Below are positions 54,604 through 64,000 of a stretch of 64,000 nt of DNA, one piece after another (positions within the stretch are counted from its first letter, which is position 1; every line of letters begins with the position of its first letter). The DNA lies in NCBI GenBank assembly GCA_944739405.2, contig OX123182.2:57167183-57231182 (forward strand), given 5' to 3'. The position numbers were made by a program, and so were the translations under genes. The notes under the pieces are model-generated. The model had not been told where the DNA came from. It worked only from the letters and a program-made list of their open reading frames with translations, and did no database searches. The DNA is from Euclidia mi. Its lineage: Eukaryota > Arthropoda > Insecta > Lepidoptera > Erebidae.

Positions 54604-55428
54604 CCCTAGAACCCTACATGGGGTGCAGGTGCACCCCACACCGATTTGTTTTCTAAATATCTCAATTTCTTTAATATCCACGAATTCGCGCGTCGGAGTA
54701 TTTTAGTTTGGTGTCAACCGCTCGCGTTACGTCAATACCGTGACGAGGGACCTCGTTGTGTGGTCGCCTGTATAAGTGCTGTGGGGTACGCCAGTACCCC
54801 AGTGTAGTAAAATTGTAAGATTATTTATTTATTACGATTGATGCATTTATATGTAAGAAGTTATTAAATTTGATAATTTATTAAAACAATAGTCTAATAT
54901 GAATAAAATACAGATATTTTTAGATATTATGAAGGTAAAATTCAATGAAGTTTATTTATTTTGTTTCCGATGGCTGTCAGAAGTTTGAATTACGAAGAAA
55001 TAAGCTCCATTCTAGACCACAAATCTGGCGAGGAAGAAATAGAAGTTGGGACCAGTTGTAATTCCTGGGTTCTTTACAAGTGTTCAAGATAAAATAATAA
55101 GCCAAATATAAAGTTTCAGCAGACAGTTTTGAAATTAGGTTTGGAACTGATACATGAACATTTGGAGGACCGTCACCAGATGCCAACTTAGTCCATTGCA
55201 GTGATCATTGAGTGAAAAGGACCAAATCCTACAAGCGCTGTTGCTCAAACTACATTTAACTTTGTGTAATAAGGCTGATTTGTGATCTGCTGTTACCGAT
55301 TGTGTTTAATAAAACGTATTTTCATGAATCGTTTTTTTATTTTAAGGATTACAGTCATTTTAGTATGGGGTGTTCCAGCACCCCAGTGTAGGAATAACAT
55401 GTGCGCCAAAAATTGTAGGATTCTAGGG
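54604..55428 (+). mobile_element. piggyBac-like MITE (825 bp)
   Basis: TTAA at 54600-54603 and 55429-55432. Ends CCCTAGAACCCTAC and, inverted, CCCTAGAATCCTAC. Three imperfect palindromes of the form TGGGGT...ACCCCA lie near the ends (about 54619, 54780 and 55366), likely transposase-binding sites. An acidic reading frame at 54985-55090 (ISSILDHKSGEEEIEV) could be the start of a transposase, but nothing more is left. Confidence 0.8.
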
Positions 55429-55468
55429 TTAACAATAACACAAGTAGGTACATTGTTATCAGTTATAT

Positions 55469-55539
55469 CATCATCATCATGTCAGCCTAGGGACGTCCAC
55501 TGCTGGACATAGGCCTCCCCCAGCTGCGTCGTCCGGTCC
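55469..55539 (-). mobile_element. 71-bp LINE 3'-end stub
   Basis: Flanked by AGTTATAT (55461-55468 and 55540-55547). On the minus strand it reads GGGGGAGGCCTATGTCCAGC and ends in GATGATGATGAT, the same LINE 3' end as at 27403-27611. An extreme 5' truncation. Confidence 0.75.
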
Positions 55540-55547
55540 AGTTATAT

Positions 55548-57142
55548 AATTAAAGATAATTTTCGTCGCTAATGACAAGATTCCAACATCAGTGTGACAG
55601 TTCTTAAATAAAATGAGTCACTAAACAGCCGATTTTCGGTAATTAATTTTGACAGTTCTTAAATCATACATACTCGACAAATGTTTCGTTGTGCAAGACG
55701 CTAGTGGTGTTTAATACTTTTTTTCTCGTTAAATATATCTTAATTCAATTTAAGAATCGTTGTGCAAGTGAGCCTCAAACTCAAATATGTTTATTTCAAT
55801 AAAAATGTCAAAAACTTTTGGACACGTCAGAAAGTCATAGATATTAAATACTGGTTTAATAATCTGGCCGTCTTTTCAATGCTATATTTAATCAATATTG
55901 CACAATATTACTGTAGGTGGGACGCCTTCACGGAATTGTTGTTTACCTTAAAAGAAGCCTGCATTCTGTACTAGATATAACTTTACTTACAAGTGCTATG
56001 ATTGGATTCAAACCCACATCCTCATAGTCGCAGGTTTTATTAGTATAAAATCGTAGTTAGTATCCCAGTTTTAAGTCATTGTCGTCCTACTAGCGTTATC
56101 CCAGTTGCAGCGTGGGGCCCGCATACTACTCTTATCTGATTTGACTGAATATTGGCTTTTTCACAGAGTGACTGCCTGCCTGTTCTTCGCAACCCTAAGG
56201 AATAACGATACTCCATGGTTTAGACCAGAGCCAGTTCACTAAGCGGTACTCGGTACTCGCGATGATGACTGACAAAAATCTTTATGACACCCGGGACCGA
56301 CAGCTTAGCTTGCTCTCCGAGGCAAAAGATAATTGACGATGGAATTCTTTAAAATGTCAATAGTGTGTTGGTATCTCCACTAGGCTATGGCTGCCTAACT
56401 AAGCCTATTTTTAGAACCCATAAGATAATTTTCATGTATGCTGCGGTTTGCCTTTAGTTGTCTGCATCTGACAATACAGCAACGATATTTGTTACTTCTG
56501 TATGGAAATTCCAGTAAACAGAATACGACGCTCCCATGTGTCCAAAACAGTTATTTTGTTCATATTTCTTAACACATTGTTTTTTTCTTTAGATCTATAC
56601 AATGTAGTCAACACGCGACAATATCGCAGCTTAATATCGTGAACATCTTAGGAACGTGTTCAATGGCACCTTAGTAGGTATATGAGTTTGGCATAGGCAA
56701 AAAATAAAAGTTTTAGTACATAGTCGAGTCCATTTATAATTCAGACAAATACTTGTGGTCTCTAGTCATGTTTAAACTAACTTGAATTATTTCAATCAAA
56801 CCTTAAACTTAAAAAAGATAAAAGTATTTAAGAATTCCGTGTTTAAAGTTCATTATATACCACCCAGGGGATACTTTTTAAATTTTGTCTCGTCTAATTT
56901 CTCTGATGCCTTCTAGTTTAGCGACATCAAGGCGGAGTTATACATTAAAAATGAACAGCGAAGGCGAACTTTTTTTGTCATGGAGCTGTACCATTGAGAA
57001 TTTCGTATTCAAAGACAATAAAAAATATAAACAACATATAACAAGTTTAAATGCACATCCTGAAAGTAATTTGTTCAGAATCGGCAACTGAATCCATTTC
57101 CGTCATTTTTAATATTGTTTATTTTTAGTCTTAATAGTCGGG
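55548..57142. other. Non-coding stretch
   Basis: No gene recognised. A segment at 56150-56330 with GGGACCGACAGCTTAGCTTG and a Gly/Ala-type codon pattern looks like the 3' end of an interspersed repeat. Confidence 0.35.
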
Positions 57143-57365
57143 TGCAAAGGGTTCCCACCAAGAACTTAGGATCCCAAGCCAACTTCACCTGCAAGTGGTG
57201 CACCTGCCGATCAATGGGCGAGGCTTTGGCAAACAAAATATCGCAATAAGCGGCAACAGGCTCGCCACCTATTACGTGGGATCAAAACACTGGCGAAAAG
57301 TGGGCGTTTAATATGCCTCTGCCTACCCCTTCGGTGAAACATGCGTGAGTCTATGTATGTATGTA
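57143..57365 (+). mobile_element. SINE with ATGT tail
   Basis: The plus-strand counterpart of 20561-20800: GGGTTCCCACCAAGAACTTA head, GGCTCGCCACCTATTACGTG core, CTCTGCCTACCCCTTCGGTG tail, then GAGTCTATGTATGTATGTATGT. The tail matches the LINE end at 11335-11393. Confidence 0.78.
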
Positions 57366-58101
57366 TGTTAAAATAATTAAAATAACGTAAATTGTAGTCA
57401 CTAATTTAAAAAAAAATTAGCTATTCGAAAATAAACCTTAAATCAAAGCAGAACGGCTTATTTTTAAATGCATTTGTTAAATGGTTCCACGTTGACTTAC
57501 ACAAACGCACACAGTAATAAAACACAATAGACGGCAAAAGACAATAGCACACAATTGACCACCAAAATGTCTATCATCTATCTTTCACTAACGTAGGTAA
57601 TAAACAACGGGCAAGAGCGAGACGTAATGTCTCGTTCGCGCTGGCGTATGACAAGCGCAGCTGGTGATGCGCTTAGACATGTTACAAGTACAACCGGGAA
57701 TATCTATCTATCAGTGAGTGCTGTGAAAACCTTTTTAAAAGTTCACTTGTTTACAAAATGTGTAATGGTGTATAATTTAATAAATATCAACAAGACGGCG
57801 CCGGTGTGGAGTAGTGAATTAATTAAGATACTAGCTGCTTTTGAAACAGTGAAAAGATGGGATTTGTGAGGAAATAGTGAAGTGCTACGTGGACTAAAGA
57901 AATGTGATTTAAGCCTGTAAGTTATTTTATATTCTATTATTGTAACTATTTAGATTCAAAAGACAACTTGCGCAGATTTACAGTGACCACGATTTTCACT
58001 TTTAATTGAGTTAATACTTTCTTTAAAAAACATTACTTACGCAAATAAAAATAAAAAATTCAATGCATGCATTATGATTGTAACGAGGTTTTCTAATTGG
58101 G

Positions 58102-58104
<3 letters not shown>
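57366..58104. other. Non-coding stretch, possible 5' region of the following LINE
   Basis: Contains GAGCGAGAC with its inverse around 57617 and a donor-like CTGTAAGT near 57915. No supported gene. Confidence 0.35.

Positions 58105-58158
<54 letters not shown>
58105..58158. repeat. TA dinucleotide microsatellite
   Basis: About 27 uninterrupted TA units. Confidence 0.95.
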
Positions 58159-58162
<4 letters not shown>

Positions 58163-58880
58163 GTCAGACGTAAAATTAGGTACGTAGCTCTGTAATTTTA
58201 AAAGTTTTATTTTATTTTAAATGAATATTAAATGCTTAAATATCATTTATGTTATCATACTGTGCATAAAATTGTGAAAGACATTAAGTTTGGTGTTTGA
58301 AACCTCGATACGAACAGTTTTTGGCGGACAGATCTACTACCAGGTGTCAATGGACGGATTTGAAATCATCTTTAAACCCGGGGAGTATCTTACTTATTAA
58401 CTTACACTCCTCATCACACATTTACTAGGCTCACACCAACGTGAGCTTCGTCCATCACACACTGGCACAGTTTCTGTCTTGCTTGACAAGACAGAAACAC
58501 GCCCCATACAAACACCTACTACACTTACACTTCACATTTATTTAAGTGTTTATATCTTTAACAAGGCCCCTATATATAATATCTTTATAAGTAATATAAT
58601 ATAAAAATTGATACAAATTAGAAAATTTGCCAAGATTATATTTTTCATTTACTACCTACATATTTTGCCTAATTAATTAAAAATTGAATAACACCTTTAC
58701 TTTTAATAATATTTTTCATTTTCTGTTATTTGTCTACTGTTCTTCTAGCTATAAATATTTATTTAAATAAATATATTTATTTATTTATCTATATCTATAA
58801 ACTCCTACTATTACTGACTTATCTCTTCTCTGAAATCTTGTTTATCTTTCTGTCCATAGGTGTTTGGCGTATCCTTGGCT

Positions 58881-60422
58881 ATGAGCCATTCCACAATGAG
58901 CACTATGATGACCCGGAAGGCCACAGCGAAGGATCTAGAGAACAAGCTGAGAATAACCTTGATAGAATTAAAGAAGTGCCAGGAGGAGAATATACACCTA
59001 CTGAAGGAGCGTGCAGACTGTGAAGAGGACATCAGGATTGTCAACGATAGGGTTTCCGACCTGAAGGCTCAGCTCGCAGAACTCCATATTGAGTATATGG
59101 ACACACTGGCCCAGCGAGATAGGTTACAGGAGGAAATACATTTATTGACCGTTAGCAATGATGGCCATTCATGGTCTATGAGTCGCATTAGGGAACTTGA
59201 ATGCTGTTTAGAACAATCTAAAATAAATATTAAATCCCTAGAACAGACTGTTGAGGAATTAAACAGTAGAAAAACTCAGAACCTTTATACAGAGGTTGTA
59301 GGTACTAGCTTAGGTCACAGATCTACTAAACCATTTAAATTAAACACAAGGGGCCTGAAACGACATAGAAAATATAATAAACTAAACAAACACATTAGGA
59401 AACTAATCTTTAGCCTAAAACAATACAAGAAAAATAAAGTAACATCCCAGCAATATAAAGTTTTAGTTTCTGAGCGTTCAGAATTGTTATTAGACTTAGA
59501 AAAGAAAAACACAGAGTTGATAAATAGTAAAATGCTGTATGATCAACATACTAGGGATCTCAAAGGTCAAATTACCTCTTTACAGTCTCAAATAGATAGG
59601 ATGAACACCCAATATCAAAATGAGGTTCAGGATTATATTAGGAAATATGATGAGATAGCTCAGGTAGGTAGGCAAAATCTTGAGTATGTGAAACCTTTGA
59701 CAAACACCAATACTTGCCTAAATAGCATAAAATCAACCATACCCACTTGTGAGTCTCAGAATATTTTTGATATTGACAAAAGTTATTATTTAGCAAATAA
59801 TACAACAGATAGGTCTTCCTTAGGTAGGAATGGCACAAATAAAGTTTATATGTTCTCTGATAGGTTAGGTTTAGGCTTAGGTAGTTTAATAAATTGTGAA
59901 TTGAAACAACACAATATTATTAATTATTGCTATCCAGAGTCTTCTTTTTCACATCTAATTGATAAATTAAATACAACAATATTTGATAGGGAGTCCACAA
60001 TAATTATCTCATGCGGTGATAGTCAAATGGTGACTAAAAAAGATATAATTAATTTAACAGAAGTTATGTTATCGCTTCACAGAACATATGATTGCAAATT
60101 TATTAGTATGACTTTGCCTTATGCTTATAGTTTAAACGCTATGATGAATAGACATATTCATGAACATAACTTGATGTTATACAATTTGACATGGCAATAT
60201 AAGGATTTTATTTTATTTTTTGACATCAATAATTTTATTAATAATTTTACATTGACTAAAGATACTATGTATATGCCACTATTTTATAAAAGACAAGTTG
60301 CTAAATTATTAGCATATAATATACAAAATGACATAGGTACATGTAGGGTATCCAAGAATTTAGTTTCTGTAAATAGTTCCTATCCTTATAATTCTTCTAT
60401 TGAGAAGGCCACAAGCTTTTGA
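58881..60422 (+). CDS. LINE ORF1: coiled coil plus possible esterase-like domain
   Basis: The first ATG is at 58881; 513 codons follow to TGA at 60420-60422. Residues about 10-130 and 160-250 are heptad-rich, Leu/Glu/Lys-dominated coiled coil (for example RIVNDRVSDLKAQLAELHIE), with a basic patch near RGLKRHRKYNKLNKHIRK between. The C-terminal 190 residues include VYMFSDRLGLGLGSLI and TIIISCGDSQMVTKKD, resembling the Asp-Ser and GxxD blocks of the SGNH esterases found in CR1/L2-type ORF1 proteins. The fold assignment is inference. The ORF is unbroken. It directly precedes an ORF2 endonuclease start and would bind the LINE RNA. Confidence 0.7.
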   Translation: MSHSTMSTMMTRKATAKDLENKLRITLIELKKCQEENIHLLKERADCEEDIRIVNDRVSDLKAQLAELHIEYMDTLAQRDRLQEEIHLLTVSNDGHSWSMSRIRELECCLEQSKINIKSLEQTVEELNSRKTQNLYTEVVGTSLGHRSTKPFKLNTRGLKRHRKYNKLNKHIRKLIFSLKQYKKNKVTSQQYKVLVSERSELLLDLEKKNTELINSKMLYDQHTRDLKGQITSLQSQIDRMNTQYQNEVQDYIRKYDEIAQVGRQNLEYVKPLTNTNTCLNSIKSTIPTCESQNIFDIDKSYYLANNTTDRSSLGRNGTNKVYMFSDRLGLGLGSLINCELKQHNIINYCYPESSFSHLIDKLNTTIFDRESTIIISCGDSQMVTKKDIINLTEVMLSLHRTYDCKFISMTLPYAYSLNAMMNRHIHEHNLMLYNLTWQYKDFILFFDINNFINNFTLTKDTMYMPLFYKRQVAKLLAYNIQNDIGTCRVSKNLVSVNSSYPYNSSIEKATSF

Positions 60423-60960
60423 AACTTAAGAACAGGACAAAGGGTAGACATATTGAACTGACTGTAGCACATCAAAACATACAAGGTCTATCTGGCAAGG
60501 ATTTAGAATTAGGTTTATATTTAGAAAATCATAGTATTAAAGTTATGTGCATTACGGAACACTGGCTTAAAGAATACCAGATTAAATTCATAAATAACAC
60601 ATAATACACAGTACACAGTGCCTTCTCTAGGAAACAAGCTATTCATGGTGGATCATTGATTATTGTTTTTAACATGTAAAGAACGGAAAGACATAGCTAG
60701 CTTGTCTATAACGGTGGAACTGTCATGCATTGAGCTTGAGCAGCATATTATTATATGTGTATATCGTCCTCCATTAAGTGACTTTAATTTGTTTGAATCT
60801 GTTATGGAAGATGCAATTAGTAAAATTAGGAGCAATAAGAAAGGGATTATAGTTTGTGGTGATTTTAATGTTAACATTCTTGAAAATTCAATATACACAA
60901 TGGAAATGTTCTTTATTAATACAAGGTACATAAATTATAATATTTTGGTATCGCCTATTT
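60423..60960 (+). pseudogene. Start of LINE ORF2 (AP-type endonuclease), truncated
   Basis: Follows ORF1 without a gap. It reads AHQNIQGLSGKDLELGLYLE and VMCITEHWLKEYQI, then a stop at about 60602, SAFSRKQAIHGGSLIIV, a frame change, and VYRPPLSDFNLFE with GIIVCGDFNVNI. These are the N, E and GDFN blocks of CR1/Jockey-group endonucleases. The sequence stops inside the domain at about 60940. LINE copies usually lose their 5' end, so a copy with ORF1 but no RT points to later deletion or rearrangement. Confidence 0.8.
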
Positions 60961-60994
60961 AGTCACTAAACTATACGTCGATCGATATTAATCG

Positions 60995-61055
60995 ATAGAA
61001 GGTATTATTAAAAAAAGGCGGGACAAAAAGGGGTTGCGACCCGGTAAATGGGAAA
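60995..61055 (-). mobile_element. hAT-type terminal segment
   Basis: On the minus strand it starts CAGCGTTTCCCATTTACC and continues GGGTCGCAACCCC, a hAT-type terminal repeat. The partner end was not found. It sits between the truncated LINE and the Helitron array. Confidence 0.4.
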
Positions 61056-61088
61056 CGCTGGTCTAGATAATGAGAAATTGTATAATTA

Positions 61089-63135
61089 TCTCAATATATA
61101 AAATCCTTGCGTTACTGACTGACTGACAGACACGCTACAGCCGAAACTAAAGGTCACAAGAAGATGAAATTTAGCATGTATGTTCCTTGAAGAGTGTAGG
61201 GTAGCACTAAGAAAGGATTTTTGAAAATTCCACCTCTAAGGGGGTAAAACTGGGGGTCAATGGATTGACTCTAAACTTTGTATATTAGCTCCTTATACGA
61301 CGATAGTGAACACAAATAATTATTTTTCTGGAAATTCCTCCCCTAAAAAGTAGGAGGTCAAAGTTTGTATGTATCTATTTATCTCTCTAATGGATTGACT
61401 ACAAACTTTGTATATTGGTTTCTTAAACGACGATAGTGAACACTAAGAATTTCTTTTTAAAAATTCCGACTCTCAGGGGGTAAGATAGGGGTCAAAGTGT
61501 GTTACATATTATTCCTTCAGTGGATTGACTTCAAACTTTATATATTGGTTCCACAAATGATGATATTGAACACTCAAAATTTGTTTCTTTGAAAATTCCT
61601 CCCCTAAAGGGGTAAGATAAGGGTCTAAGTTTGTATGAAACTTTTGATTCCTTTAATGGATTGTCATCAAACTTTGTATATTGGTTCCTCAAACGACGAT
61701 AATGAACACTAAGAATTTGTTTTCCGAAAATTCCTACCCACAGGGGGTAAGATAGGGGTTCGAAGTGTGTATGTAACGAAACTTATTATTCTTTCAGTGG
61801 ATTGACTTCAAACTTTGTATATTTATTCCTCAAATGACGATAGTGAACACAAAGAATTAGTTGTTTTTTGGGAATTTTACCCCTAAGAGGGTTAGATTGA
61901 TGGTCGAAGTTTGTATGTAACTTTTTATTCCTTTAATGAATTGACTTCAAACTTTGTATATAGGTTCCTCAAATGTTGTTAGTGAACACCAAGAAACGAG
62001 TTTTCGAAGTCGCTCCCCTGTTGGTGTTAAGAAAGAGTGCCCCATTTTGTAATATATAAAAATACATCAATGGATTCACTTGAAACTTTGTATATTGGTT
62101 CCTCAAACGACGATAGAGAACACAAAGAATTTGTTTTTCAAAAATTCCTACCCTCATGGGGTAAGATAGGGGTTCAAAATGTTTATGAAACGAAACTTAT
62201 TATTCCTTCAGTGGATTAACTTCAAACTTTGTATATTGGTTCCTTAAATGACGATAGTGAACACAAAGTATTCTTTTTTTTAAATTCCTACCCTCGGAGG
62301 GTAAGTTAGGAAGGCAAAGTGTGTATGAAACTTATTATTCCTGGAGTTGATTGACTTCAAACTTTATATATTGGTTCCTCAAACGACGATAGTGAACACT
62401 AAGAATTTGTTTTTAGAAAATTCCTACCCTCAGGGGGTAGGGTAGGGTTTCTCAGTTTGTATTAAACATAACTTATTATTCCTTCAGTGGATTGTCTTCA
62501 AACTTTGTGTATTGGTTCCTCAAATGACGATAGTGAACACTAAGAATTAGTTTTTTTTTTGGGAATTCCACCCCTAAGAGGGTAAGGTTGAGGGTCGAAG
62601 TTTGTTTGTAACTTTTTATTCCTTAAATGGATTGACTTCAAACTTTGTATATAGGTTCCTGAAATGTTGTTAGTGAATACCAAGAAACGAGTTTTCGAAG
62701 TCACTCCCCTATGGGTGTTAAGAAAGGGTGCCCTATTTTGTAATATAAAAAAACTTCAATGGATTCACCTGAAACTTTGTATATTCGTTCCTCAAACGAC
62801 GATAGAGAACACAAAGAATTTGTTTTCAAAAATTCTTACCCTCATGGGGTAAGATAGGGGTTCAAAGTGTGTATGAAACGAAATTCATTATTCCTTCAGT
62901 GGATTGACTTCAAACTTTGTAAATTGGTTCCTCAAATGACAATAGTTAACACAAAGTATTCTTTTTTTTTTAATTCCTAACCTCGGGGGGTAAGATAGGG
63001 AGGCAAAGTGTGTATGAAACTTATTATTCCTTGAGTGGATTGACTTCAAACTTTGTATAGTGGTTCCTCAAATGACGATAGTGAACACTAAGAATTTGTT
63101 TTTAGAAAATTCCTACCCTTAGGGGTTCAAAGTGT
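61089..63135 (+). repeat. Helitron 5' end with expanded minisatellite array
   Basis: It begins A|TCTCAATATATAAAATCC and the Helitron leader (GTTACTGACTGACTGACAGA, AAATTTAGCATGTATGTTCC), then about 14 monomers of 125-144 bases. A typical monomer contains GGATTGACTTCAAACTTTGT, TGGTTCCTCAAACGACGATA, GTGAACACTAAGAATTTG and a CCTACCCTCAGGGGGTAAGA block. Diverged monomer types repeat at a spacing of about 690 bases (five monomers), for example AAACGAGTTTTCGAAGTC at 61994 and 62685. The array is cut off at 63135 by a LINE; no CTAG end is present. Confidence 0.85.
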
Positions 63136-63136
63136 T

Positions 63137-64000
63137 TGCCGGAGCCTCTATGAGGGAGTCGTGCGGTCGATGGCCCTATACGGGTGTCCCATCTGGGCCG
63201 AGAACCTGACGGCCCGCAACGTTCGGGCGCTACGCGCACCGCAGCGCGCCATGGCCGTCAGGATAATTTGTGGCTACCGCACGGTCTCCTTCGGAGCCGC
63301 GACTCTCCTCGCCGGATGTCCGCCCTGGGACCTACAGGCCGGGCTGCTTGCGTCGCTTTATAAGTGGCGCCGCGAGGCCCGGTCAGTAGGCGGAGAACCC
63401 GCGCCTCGCGAGATTGAGGCGCGAAAGGTGGAACTCCGACAGGTCCTAGTGGCGGAACACGCAAAGGCCGGACTACTGCTCATGCGGCGCGACATTCCGT
63501 GCGCCCTACTAACACACTTGAGCAACAGCCACTGCACCGTGTGCCACCTAGAACTTAGCCCACACAGGAAATCAACGCCGGACACGTCGCTGTATCTTGT
63601 CAGCGCCTACTTTCAGTACTCGGATGACATCGCCACACATCTACATCACCTACACACGGTACTGGACACCCTGCGAGGTCACCGAGTGCTGATAGGCGCT
63701 GACACCAATGCGCACTCGCCAATGTGGCATTGTAGCCCGCGAAACTTTCACGGAAGAGGTAGTGACGTCAACTACCGACGGCGTCAAATGGAGGATTTCA
63801 TCGTTGGCCGTGGCCTCACCATCAATAACACGGAGAACCAACCACACACCTTCTCCACGGTCAACGGTGAGTCCAATATAGATCTTACCCTGACGACAAG
63901 AGGCGTCATTATAACCAACTGGAAAGTACATGACCAAGAAAGTTCCAGCGATCACAGACTGATCACCTACGAGGTATGTGGCACACGGTCTACAGCTGCA
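63137..64000 (+). pseudogene. R1-type LINE with permuted order: RT C-terminus then endonuclease, one open frame
   Basis: 288 codons are open to the window end. The first part, GVVRSMALYGCPIWAENLTA, then RAMAVRIICGYRTVSFGAAT and LAGCPPWDLQAGLLA, is the region after the RT palm in R1-clade ORF2. From about 63450 the frame passes into an endonuclease: HAKAGLLLMRRDIPCALL, then LYLVSAYFQYSDDIATHL, VLIGADTNAHSPMWH, GRGLTINNTENQPHTFSTVN, ESNIDLTLTTRGV and SSSDHRLITYEV. In an intact LINE the endonuclease comes first. The QEPYVG-type block is missing, so an internal deletion also occurred. No upstream start codon is evident. Confidence 0.75.

Noticed and set aside
61089..63135. CRISPR-like array
   Set aside because: Repeats are contiguous, diverged 125-144-bp monomers with no unique spacers, in animal-type DNA beside a Helitron 5' end.

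Overview
This is eukaryotic, animal-type DNA: AT-rich, gene-poor and built almost entirely from transposable elements. The mix of elements suggests an insect and most likely a moth or butterfly. It includes a Dong/R4-like LINE, RTE-, R1- and CR1/Jockey-type LINEs, a BEL/Pao LTR element, mariner, pogo-like and piggyBac-like DNA transposons, Helitrons ending in CTAG, and SINEs. The assignment is an inference from this roster; no species-specific gene was recognised. There is no bacterial operon structure, tRNA gene, complete rRNA gene or CRISPR array.

Layout. 1-2943: Penelope-like retroelement with an intact 830-codon RT plus GIY-YIG ORF, in tandem with the end of a preceding copy. 2944-7088: nothing recognisable. 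7089-7227 (-): a MADF-domain first exon. 7860-11393: a broken RTE-like LINE. 11750-12525: hAT end and a Helitron-linked repeat block. 13923-16984: a 171-bp tandem duplication whose second copy holds a 2.7-kb pogo-like element with a broken transposase. 17455-18391: 3' end of a Dong/R4-type LINE. 20561-20800: SINE. 21400-23090 (-): RTE LINE. 23471-25903: a Helitron/minisatellite block interrupted by a second pogo-like element. 26040-32140: SINE, Helitrons, LINE stubs, a THAP exon fragment and a third pogo-like fragment. 33252-35520: an LTR, a LINE 5' fragment, a 5S-derived SINE, a pair of hairpins and an R1-type LINE end. 35625-40190: a mariner element split by a complete RTE LINE with an 18-bp target duplication. 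40893-42640 (-): 3' half of a CR1/Jockey-like LINE. 42741-48877 (-): a BEL/Pao element with two 466-bp LTRs. 50254-50514: a second 5S-derived SINE. 51080-52081 and 54604-55428: two piggyBac-like relics flanked by TTAA. 52124-52760: a MITE with a G-rich end. 53981-54135 (-): a well-formed internal exon of an unidentified, probably host, gene. 57143-57365: SINE. 58881-60960: LINE ORF1 (coiled coil plus possible esterase domain) and the start of its ORF2. 61089-63135: a Helitron 5' end leading into about 14 minisatellite monomers with a 690-bp higher-order period. 63137-64000: an R1-type LINE whose RT C-terminus lies upstream of, and in frame with, an endonuclease domain.

The window reads as layered insertions, and several carry their own proof. 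Two pogo-like insertions have a matching empty site elsewhere in the window, the mariner/RTE nest has a clear target duplication, and five short insertions (two 5S SINEs, two LINE stubs, BEL) show target duplications. Most transposon genes are broken by stops or frameshifts; the Penelope ORF, the BEL gag and the LINE ORF1 at 58881 are the main open frames. Host coding content is minimal: one good exon and two weaker candidates. I did not find a new multi-gene system. The most unusual items are the Helitron-embedded higher-order minisatellite, the permuted LINE ORF, the pogo transposase with a PHD finger behind an amber stop, and the modular SINE/LINE relationships.
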